Assembly: GCF_000711895.1 (NCBI RefSeq)
Contig: NZ_JONO01000025.1
Span: forward strand, 23,628 to 87,627
Source of the DNA: Photorhabdus australis DSM 17609
Lineage (GTDB): Bacteria; Pseudomonadota; Gammaproteobacteria; Enterobacterales; Enterobacteriaceae
Length of the DNA: 64,000 nucleotides
Direction: 5' to 3'
Shown piece by piece: positions 6,926-15,591 of the stretch. The translations under genes and the position numbers were made by a program. Each line of letters starts with the position of its first letter. Positions within the stretch are counted from its first letter, which is position 1. Below the pieces are notes generated by a model. The model was given only the letters and a program-made list of their open reading frames with translations, made no database searches and was not told where the DNA came from.

Positions 6926-8187
6926 CTGTCGGCTTTCCTGAAAATAAGTGCACAGTTTGTACCGCCGAATCCATAGTTAACATTTAAAGCAGTATCGATA
7001 ACTTGGTGAGTTCGGTGGGTGTTGGGTACGTAATCCAGATCGCATAGCGGATCTGGATTGTTCAAGTGCATAGTTGCGGGAATAGTGGCTGTTTCTATTG
7101 CTTTGATACAGAAAATGGATTCAATTGCTCCTGCCCCGGCAATAAGATGACCTGTGTAGGATTTTGTACTGGAAATAGGAACATGGTAGGCGTGCTCTCC
7201 CAGGCTCATTTTTAGGACATCAGTTTCGTTAATATCGTTTAACGGGGTTGATGTCCCATGAGCATTGATATAGTGAATATCTGAAGGGGAGAGTTGGGAT
7301 TGTTCCAGCGCTGCTTGAATTGCCATTACTCGCCCTTTGCAATCAGGTGCAGGTGCTGTCATATCAGATGCATCGGAGCAGTTACCATAGCCGATGACTT
7401 CTGCCAATATTTTGGCCCCTCTGGCAACCGCACTGTCATAATCTTCAAGGCATAATACTGCTGCGCCTTCTGACATAACAAAACCACTACGGTCTTTGCT
7501 AAATGGGCAACAGGCTTTTTCAACCGATTCTTGTTCTTTACTTAGTGCGCCAAGAATGTCGATGCTCCAAACGATGAAAGGATCTCTGATACTTTCACCG
7601 CCACCTGCCAGCATCATCTTAATGCGTCCGCTTCGGATAAGTTCAAAAGCATCACCGATTGCCATACTGCCAGTTGCACACGCTGCAACTGGGGTATTCT
7701 GATATCCCCGTAAATTCCAATTCATTGAAATAGCTGCCGTGCCTACACTGTGCATGGACATAATATTTGTCATGGGTGAGGCAATACCTTGAGTAGCATA
7801 GGAATGGTTGTTTTCAACGGTTGCATCTTCCCCACCCCATCCAGTACCAAAAATGACACCTCGCTCAAAAGGTGAATAACTTTCGTCAAGGGCTGCTTTA
7901 TCGTTACCAAATGCCATTTTGATTGCATCATCTGCAGCAATCAGCCCCAGTTTGCTGAATCTGGGCAGATTCTTTAGCAACTTTTTGGAAAATCGTGATA
8001 CATCAGGAGAGAAAGATATGTTGCCGAAGAATTTTGCAACAACAGAAGTGTCTGGATGGGTTTCCTTTCTGTAACCTACACGATAGCTTAGGATCGCATC
8101 CCAGATTTCCTGAGTATTCTGCCCAAGAGAACAGATAGACCCATAGCCTGTGATGGCAACGCGGCGGTAATTAGTTTGAGAATTCAT
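6922..8187 (-). CDS. Beta-ketoacyl-ACP synthase (FabF-like ketosynthase)
   Basis: 421 aa, the usual length of FabF/KAS II. The complete Cys-His-His triad is visible: Cys170 (AACATGS), His310 (NAHGTSTPLND) and His347 (KSYTGHLIAGAGA), with Lys342. It would carry out decarboxylative condensation of malonyl-ACP with an acyl starter. It is an accessory copy: core fabF sits elsewhere in enterobacteria with fabD/fabG, and here the neighbours are a desulfurase and a LuxE-like enzyme. It lies 155 bp downstream of the ACP gene and overlaps the dehydratase gene. A starter-selective role is possible but not provable from sequence alone. Confidence 0.9.
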   Translation of the reverse strand: MNSQTNYRRVAITGYGSICSLGQNTQEIWDAILSYRVGYRKETHPDTSVVAKFFGNISFSPDVSRFSKKLLKNLPRFSKLGLIAADDAIKMAFGNDKAALDESYSPFERGVIFGTGWGGEDATVENNHSYATQGIASPMTNIMSMHSVGTAAISMNWNLRGYQNTPVAACATGSMAIGDAFELIRSGRIKMMLAGGGESIRDPFIVWSIDILGALSKEQESVEKACCPFSKDRSGFVMSEGAAVLCLEDYDSAVARGAKILAEVIGYGNCSDASDMTAPAPDCKGRVMAIQAALEQSQLSPSDIHYINAHGTSTPLNDINETDVLKMSLGEHAYHVPISSTKSYTGHLIAGAGAIESIFCIKAIETATIPATMHLNNPDPLCDLDYVPNTHRTHQVIDTALNVNYGFGGTNCALIFRKADR

Positions 8188-8342
8188 GAAACATTATCTC
8201 CAAAAGTAAGTTCCTGGTGACATGCTTTATTTTTTTAATATAACCAAATAATGGAGTTGGTAGATAAAAGCATCACAAAAATAAATGTTAGCTGTGTTGT
8301 GATATGCCATAGACAGCTAACATCCAAGTGTATTGATAATAA

Positions 8343-8579
8343 TTATTTTATTGCTTCACTAACGTAATTGACGAAATCGCCGATTGTCGTCGTATTATCC
8401 CGCTGGAATTTATCGAAATTTAGTTGAATACCCATTTCTCTTTTTAAAGCAACTTGAATGGATACAAAATCCAGGCTCACTAGGTGAATATCGTCGAGTA
8501 AGGTGTCAAGAGTAATGTCTTCTGGTTCAAGATCAGTTAATTCAGTAATTTGAGATTGCAGTAGTTCAAATAGTTTCAT
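8343..8579 (-). CDS. Free-standing acyl carrier protein (atypical DSL motif)
   Basis: 78 aa, acidic and helical, the size of AcpP. Helix II begins LVSLDFVSIQVALKREMGI, so Ser35 is the expected phosphopantetheine attachment site. The normally conserved Asp before it (DSL) is Val here (VSL). Flanking elements (the helix I region ITELTDLEPEDI, and DFVNYV at the end) fit the fold. AAGGAGAT upstream of ATG 8579 is a strong ribosome-binding site. It lies between the desulfurase and ketosynthase genes and would carry the chain built by this cluster. Confidence 0.85.
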   Translation of the reverse strand: MKLFELLQSQITELTDLEPEDITLDTLLDDIHLVSLDFVSIQVALKREMGIQLNFDKFQRDNTTTIGDFVNYVSEAIK

Positions 8580-8702
8580 ATTAATATCTCCTTAAAAACT
8601 ACAAAACATTAGTGGAGCTTCGGCGCAGAAATATAGATATCAATGGATATAAAAGAGTTATTCCTGATATGCCGTCGTTTAAATGTTATTTTGCTGTTAT
8701 TC

Positions 8703-9887
8703 TTAAGCGTTTAAAGATTGTCCCGAGATTTTCAGCAAGTTATAAGTTTCTTGTTTGATAGCGTTAGCCAGCATTTCAATATCATTTTGGCTTGTTGTAT
8801 GTCCAAAGCTGATACGTACCGCGCTATCAATACGATCATCAGGTAGCCCCATAGCAACCAGAACATGAGAACGTTGCGTTGATTTGTTATTGCTACAGGC
8901 TGATCCTAAAGATAAAGAGACTCCGTGACATAAATCCAGCCTACTAGCTAATGATTCAGCTCGAACCCCAGGGAAACTTAAATTTAGTGTCCAGGGCGCT
9001 TGAAACTCTGGGTTTGTACTGCCATTAACCAGATAGTTAACATGATGCTGTTCCAATAGAGATAGCAAAGTTTCTCTGAGCGTTTTGTAAGTATCGAAAC
9101 GTTCTTTCAATCCATTTAGAGATTCTTTAGCTGCCGCCGCCAGTCCTGCAAGGCCCAAAGTGTTCTCAGTACCACTGCGTATTCCCTGCTCTTGCCCTCC
9201 GCCATGTAACAAAGGGTTTAATTGAGTGCCTGGTGCATGATAGAGACCACCAATACCTTTAGGACCGTTAAATTTATGGCCAGAGAAAGATACGGTTGTT
9301 ATGCCAGTAAATTTGTCACAGTTAAAAGGAAGCTTACCAATAGCTTGTACTGCATCTATATGTAGATAAACGTTGGCTTCTTTTGCCAATGAAGCGACGG
9401 CTTCATAGGGCTGTATCACACCGGTTTCGTTGTTAATTGCCATTAATGTGATCAGTCGTGTTTCGGGTCGCAAGTTTCTCTCGATGCTTTGTACGCTTAT
9501 CCGTCCCTGATTATCAGGATCGATCAGCGTCAGTTGAAGTCCGCGTTGCTGATACCAGAGTAATGGCGCCAGAACAGACGGATGTTCAATGGAAGAGCTA
9601 ATGACATGATATGCAGACAGATCTGAACCGGGAAGCGTCGCTAACAGGCTGGACAACGCTTGGTTATTACTTTCGGTTCCTCCTGATGTAAACAGGATTT
9701 GTGCTGGTACCGTGCCCATTAATGACGCCATAGATTTTCTGGCGTCGGCGAGCAGGTTTTTAGCCATGTCGCTTAAGCTGTAGTGGCTGGACGGATTAGC
9801 AAAAATAGACAAAGCGTCTTTAATCGCCAACTGCGCTTTGATACTTAGCGGTGTTGTGGCGTTGTAGTCGAAGTATAGGCTTGTCAT
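8703..9887 (-). CDS. Cysteine desulfurase, NifS/IscS-like
   Basis: 394 aa PLP enzyme converting cysteine to alanine with a persulfide on its active-site Cys. Visible residues: TSGGTESNN phosphate-binding turn (67-75), IEHPS with His102, PLP Lys205 in SGHK, and catalytic Cys331 in GSACSNN. All essential residues are kept, so it is probably active. It overlaps the IscU-like gene by four bases (ATGA). No hscBA, fdx or suf genes surround it, so it is a dedicated copy rather than the housekeeping isc operon. It could feed Fe-S assembly or deliver sulfur directly into the product. Confidence 0.92.
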   Translation of the reverse strand: MTSLYFDYNATTPLSIKAQLAIKDALSIFANPSSHYSLSDMAKNLLADARKSMASLMGTVPAQILFTSGGTESNNQALSSLLATLPGSDLSAYHVISSSIEHPSVLAPLLWYQQRGLQLTLIDPDNQGRISVQSIERNLRPETRLITLMAINNETGVIQPYEAVASLAKEANVYLHIDAVQAIGKLPFNCDKFTGITTVSFSGHKFNGPKGIGGLYHAPGTQLNPLLHGGGQEQGIRSGTENTLGLAGLAAAAKESLNGLKERFDTYKTLRETLLSLLEQHHVNYLVNGSTNPEFQAPWTLNLSFPGVRAESLASRLDLCHGVSLSLGSACSNNKSTQRSHVLVAMGLPDDRIDSAVRISFGHTTSQNDIEMLANAIKQETYNLLKISGQSLNA

Positions 9888-10240
9888 ATTTTTCCCTTTA
9901 GCTGCTCGAATAACTTATGCAGCATATCAAGGCAGTGTTGCTGGGCTGGTTCTAACTCTCCTAATAACGCATCAATGCCATCAGGTGATAATGTGTTTAA
10001 TTCTTCGAGAGTTTTGCCTTTAGCGTGGCGACAAAATTGGTTAGACATTGCCAGAGACGCGGTGCATCCCCATGCACGAAAACAGGCATTATCTATCCGC
10101 CCCTGGCTATCCAATGTCAGGTCAATATCAACCTTATCACCACATACAGGGTTACCTAACGCCAGTTTAATTGTGGGTTTGGATAATTCCCCCTGGCAAT
10201 CAGGATTACAAAAATTGTCAATAATGATGCTATTAAACAT
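9884..10240 (-). CDS. IscU/NifU-N-type Fe-S scaffold protein
   Basis: 118 aa, close to IscU (128 aa). The three cluster-ligand cysteines are present in the expected contexts: GNPVCGDKVDI, RAWGCTASLAMSNQF and PAQQHCLDML, with the Asp two residues after the first Cys. The first ~25 residues are shorter and different from IscU, and the LPPVK chaperone-binding motif before the third Cys appears to be replaced by ELEPAQQH. It may therefore not use HscA/HscB. Paired and overlapping with the desulfurase gene, it probably accepts sulfur from it. Confidence 0.85.
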   Translation of the reverse strand: MFNSIIIDNFCNPDCQGELSKPTIKLALGNPVCGDKVDIDLTLDSQGRIDNACFRAWGCTASLAMSNQFCRHAKGKTLEELNTLSPDGIDALLGELEPAQQHCLDMLHKLFEQLKGKI

Positions 10241-10256
10241 AATTCCACCTTGCTAT

Positions 10257-11435
10257 TTATACAGCGGGGGTAGCCGAGGAATCTTCGTCGTTTGACATTT
10301 TTTTCTCAAGATTAACCGCACAGCAACCAAACTCTTTAGCAGCAGCGGTGCGCATAACAAACTGAACTCGCTGAGAATTACGCCAGGATTTGTTAGGGTC
10401 AGTGCGTAAGTAGACCAAATCTTCTGTCAGTAACATACCCGGGGTAGAAACAGAAAGAGGGTCCAGAATGACTAGTTGTCCTGTTTCACCATCAGGTAAC
10501 TCGCGTGATAAATCATTAGGATCACGGACGGAGAAATGAATATAAGGAGGAACATGCTTATGGTTATATTCATCTTCTATAGCAAGAACGTTTGCCTCAA
10601 CCAGACCGTACATATCACGTGTCCGGGATGCTGGAATTCCCATCCATTCTTCAATATCTGCATTCAGTTCACCCCGGGAGATCATATCTCCGGTAAAACG
10701 TTTCCAGCCGCCCATTGTGATTACCATGCTATCGCGATCTAAAGTGAGCTTGGTATTATTTTCTTTTAGGAAAGTAATAAAACGATGGATCATGAATGGA
10801 GGACCAATTAAATGCCGGGTGAACTTGCCTTTCCACTCGATTAATTGATTCAGTGCATCTTCTGGGGAAAAACGATCTTGATTGATCATATAGCGTCGAG
10901 TGTCTAATAACCCTGTAAAGAAATTAAAGATTTTGACCAACGCCATTTCGGGAATATCTTCTGTTGAAGGGCATAAGCATAAGACAGCACCGCCAGACAC
11001 TTTGAACATGTTGCGATAATTAGAGTAAACAGCTAATACTGTGTGATCCATAGTCTCGTGGCAACGGCGATAAACACTCGGAATTCCACTTGTACCGGTT
11101 GAACGCATTTCATGTTCGATTTCAGATAAAGGTTTGCTTAATAAGCGATGACTTTCGGCTGATTTATAAGTTGCAACAGGTATCAGTGGAATGCGAACTA
11201 AATCATTATAATTCTGGATGTCTTCTGGCTTAATGTTTTGCTTTTCACAGATATCTTTATAGTAAGAGTTATTATGGTAATGGAAATGAAAAGCATCCTT
11301 AAGCAAACAGGTTTTTAATTCTTGTTGCTCTTCTTTAGACAGTTTATAGAGAAAGTCGACATCTGCTATTAACCATTTTAGCGGATTTCCTCCACGAGAT
11401 TTTATACCATCATATATATTTTTGATATTTTCCAT
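10257..11435 (-). CDS. LuxE-like acyl-protein synthetase (adenylate-forming)
   Basis: 392 aa, similar in layout to LuxE / PF04443 and to phenylacetate-CoA-ligase-like enzymes. The adenylate-forming P-loop-like motif is RSTGTSGIPS (111-120), followed by GGWKR and the RDMYGLVE region that contact acyl-adenylate. Two adjacent cysteines near the C-terminus (Cys371, Cys372) lie where LuxE carries its acylated Cys. It probably activates a carboxylic acid as acyl-AMP and passes it to a protein thiol or to the ACP. GGAG lies 8 bases before ATG 11435. It is the first gene of the minus-strand cluster. The acid activated is unknown. Confidence 0.82.
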   Translation of the reverse strand: MENIKNIYDGIKSRGGNPLKWLIADVDFLYKLSKEEQQELKTCLLKDAFHFHYHNNSYYKDICEKQNIKPEDIQNYNDLVRIPLIPVATYKSAESHRLLSKPLSEIEHEMRSTGTSGIPSVYRRCHETMDHTVLAVYSNYRNMFKVSGGAVLCLCPSTEDIPEMALVKIFNFFTGLLDTRRYMINQDRFSPEDALNQLIEWKGKFTRHLIGPPFMIHRFITFLKENNTKLTLDRDSMVITMGGWKRFTGDMISRGELNADIEEWMGIPASRTRDMYGLVEANVLAIEDEYNHKHVPPYIHFSVRDPNDLSRELPDGETGQLVILDPLSVSTPGMLLTEDLVYLRTDPNKSWRNSQRVQFVMRTAAAKEFGCCAVNLEKKMSNDEDSSATPAV

Positions 11436-11546
11436 TTTTGCATCTCCGGTAGAGTAGATGAATTAATCTTTGTTTATTATATGTTATAGCAATAATGCAT
11501 AAATTACGTAGGCAAAAAGGATAGTTATTTATTGTATCATTTTATT

Positions 11547-11632
11547 GAATAAATCGGCTGTGTTATTATTGCAGATAACTATATGAATTTATCAATACTG
11601 AAAAATTCATGATAAGAACAGCTGATTTATTC
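11547..11632. promoter_or_regulatory. Long imperfect inverted repeat in the divergent promoter region
   Basis: GAATAAATCGGCTGT (11547-11561) pairs with ACAGCTGATTTATTC (11618-11632), 14 of 15 positions. A second pair, ATGAATTT (11583-11590) and AAATTCAT (11603-11610), nests inside. It lies in the 385-bp gap between the LuxE-like gene and the oxidoreductase gene, roughly midway, so it could be a shared operator or a cruciform-forming site. The rest of the gap is AT-rich and shows no reading frame. Confidence 0.5.
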
Positions 11633-11820
11633 AAAATATCCACTTTAATACGAATGTGACCAGTTAATTCAAGTAAATTATTTAATTATCTTTTATATTT
11701 TCTCGAAGTTCATTGTTTTTTAATATATTGAACGGTTTTTATAAAATTTTTTATTGTCCTAAGATTGGGATAATGATAAAAATAAAATACAGATAAATTA
11801 CGAATTAGAAACGAGTACGC

Positions 11821-12906
11821 ATGATGAAAATGGATTGTTTAATTGTGGGTGCCGGTCAAGCCGGGTTAAGTTTAGCCGCTATCCTCACGGCTAGGAATAT
11901 TAATGTCTGCATATTAGAGCGAGATGCGCGTATTGGTGATGTATGGCGTAGGCGCCCTGATAATATGTTATTATTTACTTCACGCGGTATGACTCAGCTT
12001 CATGGCTTCCCATTTCCTGGAATCGAAGATGGATATCCGGATAAAAATGAAGTTGCTGATTACCTCGAACACTATGCTATACATCATAACCTTAATATAC
12101 ATACTCAAACCGAAGTGGTTGAAGTGAAGCATGATAAAAATGGCTACCGTGTTAAAACAAAAGATGGGAAAGTATTTAACGCACCTTGTCTGGTTAATGC
12201 AACGGGGGCTAATCAGTTAGCTGATGTTCCTGCATTTGCTAAGCAACTTTCAGCTGATATACAGCAATTGGCGGCAGATAAATATCAAGAACCCAGGCAA
12301 ATTAAAGAAGGTAGTAGAGTCGCTGTCATTGGTGATGGTGCTAGTGGGCGCCAAATTGCTAAAGATTTAGCGGCTACTACGGATGTGACGTTATTTTGCA
12401 GTTCTTCCCGTCCTCTTTTACCGAATAGAATAATGGGTAAAGATATCTTTTGGTGGTTGAGTAAAAGTGGTCTGTTGTTTGCTAATTATTATAGTCTGGT
12501 GGGAAAAATCATGCGGCGGCGTAATCCCATTCCTTGTGGGGATCTAAAAAATCATCGGTTAGCTGCTTTTGGTGTAAAAATAGCAAATAGACTAGTTGAT
12601 ATAAAAGATAATAAATTATGCGATTTATCTGGTAATCAATATGAGGCAGATACTGTTATTTGGTGCCTGGGTTATAAAGATAATACAGCATGGTTGACTC
12701 TTCCCGGCGCTGCGGATGCCAACGGATTTGTTTGTAAAAGTGGTTATGCAGAAGGCGGGAAAACACCTTACCCAGGGTTATTTATCGTTGGGCGGAAATG
12801 GCTGAGTAGCCGTGGTTCTGAATTAGTGTTAGGTGCTTATAAAGATGCAAGTCGGGTAGCTAAATGGGTAGAGAATTATCTGAAAGAGCATGTATCATTA
12901 GAATAA
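11821..12906 (+). CDS. FAD-dependent oxidoreductase / flavin monooxygenase-like
   Basis: 361 aa. The N-terminal FAD Rossmann motif is VGAGQAGLS (residues 9-17), followed by an ERD acidic end of beta-2. A second dinucleotide motif, IGDGASG near residue 170, is typical of the NADPH site of CzcO/YUCCA-type flavoproteins. The NATGAN motif precedes it. The exact FMO/BVMO fingerprint FxGxxxHxxxW is not seen. It would hydroxylate or oxidise a substrate with NADPH and O2. It diverges from the LuxE-to-SDR operon and probably tailors the same product. Start ATG 11821 has GAG six bases upstream; ATG 11824 is an alternative. Confidence 0.8.
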   Translation: MMKMDCLIVGAGQAGLSLAAILTARNINVCILERDARIGDVWRRRPDNMLLFTSRGMTQLHGFPFPGIEDGYPDKNEVADYLEHYAIHHNLNIHTQTEVVEVKHDKNGYRVKTKDGKVFNAPCLVNATGANQLADVPAFAKQLSADIQQLAADKYQEPRQIKEGSRVAVIGDGASGRQIAKDLAATTDVTLFCSSSRPLLPNRIMGKDIFWWLSKSGLLFANYYSLVGKIMRRRNPIPCGDLKNHRLAAFGVKIANRLVDIKDNKLCDLSGNQYEADTVIWCLGYKDNTAWLTLPGAADANGFVCKSGYAEGGKTPYPGLFIVGRKWLSSRGSELVLGAYKDASRVAKWVENYLKEHVSLE

Positions 12907-12914
12907 ATGATTAG

Positions 12915-12950
12915 TACAGGGTAGTAATATTTTACTCTGTATGTTTTATT
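12915..12950 (+). terminator. Probable rho-independent terminator of the flavoprotein gene
   Basis: TACAGGGTA (12915-12923) pairs with TACTCTGTA (12933-12941), one mismatch-tolerant stem, followed by TGTTTTATTT. It begins nine bases after the stop codon. Confidence 0.55.
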
Positions 12951-13000
12951 TGTTATGGATTTGTAATTTATTGGCTGGTGTTGTTATGAAATTATTCTGA

Positions 13001-13063
13001 ATTCTGTATCATTACTGAAAGCACATAATTTAAATATGTTATTGGCGTAGAATGATACAGAAT
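13001..13063. repeat. Perfect 13-bp inverted repeat between convergent genes
   Basis: ATTCTGTATCATT at 13001-13013 and its exact complement AATGATACAGAAT at 13051-13063 are separated by 37 AT-rich bases. It lies between the convergent flavoprotein and AraC genes. No U-tract follows either arm, so it may be a regulator-binding pair or a small mobile-repeat remnant rather than a terminator. Confidence 0.5.
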
Positions 13064-13136
13064 CTTTAACATACTGGTTCTTGATAATAACAATTGTAAA
13101 TAGGATTGATTTATTTTAGGTAACTCATCAAGAATA

Positions 13137-13973
13137 CTATTTATTCATAACACAGATATTTTGTTTTGGGAAATTTAATCCTGTTAATGTTGATGAAAAA
13201 TTGAGTTGTTTTTGTTGTGATCGGTTCATACAAGCATTTTTTAATTCAGATGGTCTTAATCCATATAGCATCATACAGGTACGGCTGAAATGTGCGCTAT
13301 CGGAAAAACCGCTATTACTAGCTAATAGAGTAAGAGAATCGGACAAATGTATCTCATCAATAGCATGATGTAGGCGTTTCCATAATAGATAACTCCGGAA
13401 ATTTGTTCCCATTTTTTCTCGAAATAGATGTAAGAATCGACTTTCAGACAAATAAAGTTGGTTTGATATTTCTCGGGAAGAGATACATTTTACCGGCAAT
13501 TCAGTAATAAGAGAGGCCGCTTTCATGATCCTTTTATCCTGATAACAATGACAATTCTCTATTTCACCTAAGAGGTTATTTAAGATGAAAATATCTGGAG
13601 AGGTCTCTGATTGTAAGCAATTAATAAAATAATTTGCTATCAAACCGGATGACTCTTGACTTAAGTATATTATATCTGAGCCTCCCATCTGATGTGATAA
13701 CAAATGACACAGAGGATTGGCTGGATCTATTAGTAAATTAAAACAAAGCTGTCCTTCTGTGTGTAATTTATGTTTAATATTAGAAGAAATAATAAATCCA
13801 TGTACTTGCCGAGATTCATTGTCAGTATCAATCCTCATCGGTGAATTATTCGGTGTTACACTTAATTGTATACAAGGGTGGCGATGCCATTCTGTTTTCA
13901 TATTATAAGAGAAAACTAAATCTTGCAGATGGAACTTATAGAATTTAATAAAATACGGTATTTTATGTAACAT
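13137..13973 (-). CDS. AraC-family transcriptional regulator
   Basis: 278 aa. The C-terminal ~100 residues hold the two AraC helix-turn-helices: SREISNQLYLSESRFLHLFREKMGTNFRSYLLWKRLHHA and LTLLASNSGFSDSAHFSRTCMMLYGLRPSEL, with the conserved GFSDSAHFSR signature. The N-terminal part (HRHPCIQLSV) is cupin-like and probably senses a ligand. It lies at the edge of the biosynthetic island, convergent with the flavoprotein gene, and is the best candidate for its regulator. No target site is proven; the long inverted repeat at 11547-11632 is a candidate. Confidence 0.85.
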   Translation of the reverse strand: MLHKIPYFIKFYKFHLQDLVFSYNMKTEWHRHPCIQLSVTPNNSPMRIDTDNESRQVHGFIISSNIKHKLHTEGQLCFNLLIDPANPLCHLLSHQMGGSDIIYLSQESSGLIANYFINCLQSETSPDIFILNNLLGEIENCHCYQDKRIMKAASLITELPVKCISSREISNQLYLSESRFLHLFREKMGTNFRSYLLWKRLHHAIDEIHLSDSLTLLASNSGFSDSAHFSRTCMMLYGLRPSELKNACMNRSQQKQLNFSSTLTGLNFPKQNICVMNK

Positions 13974-14324
13974 AATCTTATCCTTTATTAAATTATTGTG
14001 TGTTTGAGTTAATTGTTTCCTGTAATTATAATAAATTAATGATATTAATTTTTTAATTTAATGTTGTTGATTTATTAAATGATTATTATTGGAAACTATA
14101 CTGCATTGATATTACTAAATGATTATTATGAAATTGAAATTGTTTCCTATGGTATCTTCAAGAAATAATTCCACTATGAGCAAATATCGTTTTGACATAG
14201 CATGGGGAATTTTTCACAGCTATGTTTTTAGCTGATGAAATATCCAAAATGATTTGCCTTTGCTAGTCAATCTTAACAATATTCGAATTTTTCAGTGATA
14301 AATATCACTATTCACTTGATATAA

Positions 14325-14455
14325 CTATATACTCGTTATCTTTCAAGTTGCCTTTTTGTTGGCTGCACTCACTCACCCCGGTCACATAGTTATCTATGCT
14401 CCCGGGGATTCGTTCCCTTGCCGTCGCGATGAATTTTGAAATCCATAGGGTATAG
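14325..14455. repeat. ERIC-type intergenic repeat
   Basis: About 131 bp with imperfect inverted ends (CTATATACTCG at the left, GGGTATAG at the right). The core CACTCACCCCGGTCACATAG...TATGCTCCCGGGGATTC matches the well-known ERIC consensus from which ERIC primers were designed. It sits in the 702-bp gap between the AraC-type gene and ilvY. The rest of that gap is AT-rich with no credible gene. Confidence 0.85.
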
Positions 14456-14675
14456 ATATTTCCTCTAGTAACATAATTAGTGACCAAAAATTTAATGATG
14501 AGTCAATATTTCATATAATTATTATTGATTAGTTATAACTTATATTAAACATATTATTGTGAAAACTGTATGGTTATTTTTTTATATTCTTTGTGAATTA
14601 TGTCACACCAATCATAAGCATATGAGCATAATGCGATAAGTGGGTTATATCAGGCTTGTAATGAATGAAAATTCA

Positions 14676-15557
14676 TTATAGCAATCCCCAAAATGCTTTA
14701 ATCAAGGGCTCATTTAGCCGTTTTCTCTGTACACATATACCTAACTCGAATGGTTCCACCAGAGAAATATTGTCCAGCAAAGATATGCGATTGCGTACTG
14801 GCTCAGGGCTGTTTTCTACAACTACATTGGGAATTAATGCAATCCCACAACCTAGCGCAACCATAGAAACAATCGCTTCGTGGCCGGATACAGTAGCGTA
14901 AATTAATGGGTTGTTGATTTGATGGTGGCGGAACCAGTGCTCAATGCGCTTACGAGAAGGACCATGTTCCGGCAAAATAAAGGGGATAGTATCCCAGTTA
15001 GGGTTTTCTTGTGTTACAAGCGTTCGCACAGTACAGGGAAGGGAAGGTGCAATCAATACTAGTGGTACTTTACCGATTTTGGTGAAGCTAACATTATCTG
15101 GTAGCTTTTCTGGCTTACCAGCGATTCCTAAATCGGCATCATTAGACTGTACTTTATTGACTGCATCTGCAGCGTCACCAGTAGTCAGTTTTATTTCAAC
15201 CAAGGGATGTTCTGCCCGGAAACGATCAAGAATCTGCGGTAAGTGACTGTAGGCTGCAGTGACTGAACAGAACAGGCGTAACTCACCACTTAGCGATGGG
15301 CTTTGTTGATTCAGTGAGTGTTGTAGTTGCTGATATTGTAACAGTGTCTGCTGGGCGAATTGTTTAAGTTGCTCTCCGGCAAATGTTAGCTTTACCGAGC
15401 GATTATCCCGTAAAAACAATGGATGCCCCAGAGTCTCTTCAATGCGCTGGATTTGGCGGGATAATGTAGATGGACTGACATGCATTGATTTCGCTGTGCG
15501 GCCAAAATGGCAGCTTTCAGCCAGATGCAAAAAAAGTTTGAGATCACGTATATCCAT
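14676..15557 (-). CDS. ilvY: LysR-type activator IlvY
   Basis: 293 aa, very similar to E. coli IlvY throughout (MDIRDLKLFLHLAESCHFGR; SLSGELRLFCSVTAAYSHLP). IlvY activates ilvC in response to acetolactate/acetohydroxybutyrate. The helix-turn-helix is at residues about 18-37 (RTAKSMHVSPSTLSRQIQR); the rest is the effector-binding domain. ATG 15557 matches the family start; the frame extends 12 codons upstream but those are not conserved. Divergent from ilvC, sharing its regulatory region. Confidence 0.96.
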   Translation of the reverse strand: MDIRDLKLFLHLAESCHFGRTAKSMHVSPSTLSRQIQRIEETLGHPLFLRDNRSVKLTFAGEQLKQFAQQTLLQYQQLQHSLNQQSPSLSGELRLFCSVTAAYSHLPQILDRFRAEHPLVEIKLTTGDAADAVNKVQSNDADLGIAGKPEKLPDNVSFTKIGKVPLVLIAPSLPCTVRTLVTQENPNWDTIPFILPEHGPSRKRIEHWFRHHQINNPLIYATVSGHEAIVSMVALGCGIALIPNVVVENSPEPVRNRISLLDNISLVEPFELGICVQRKRLNEPLIKAFWGLL

Positions 15558-15591
15558 AACCCATTTACCTTTTCTTATTCTCATAATCAGC

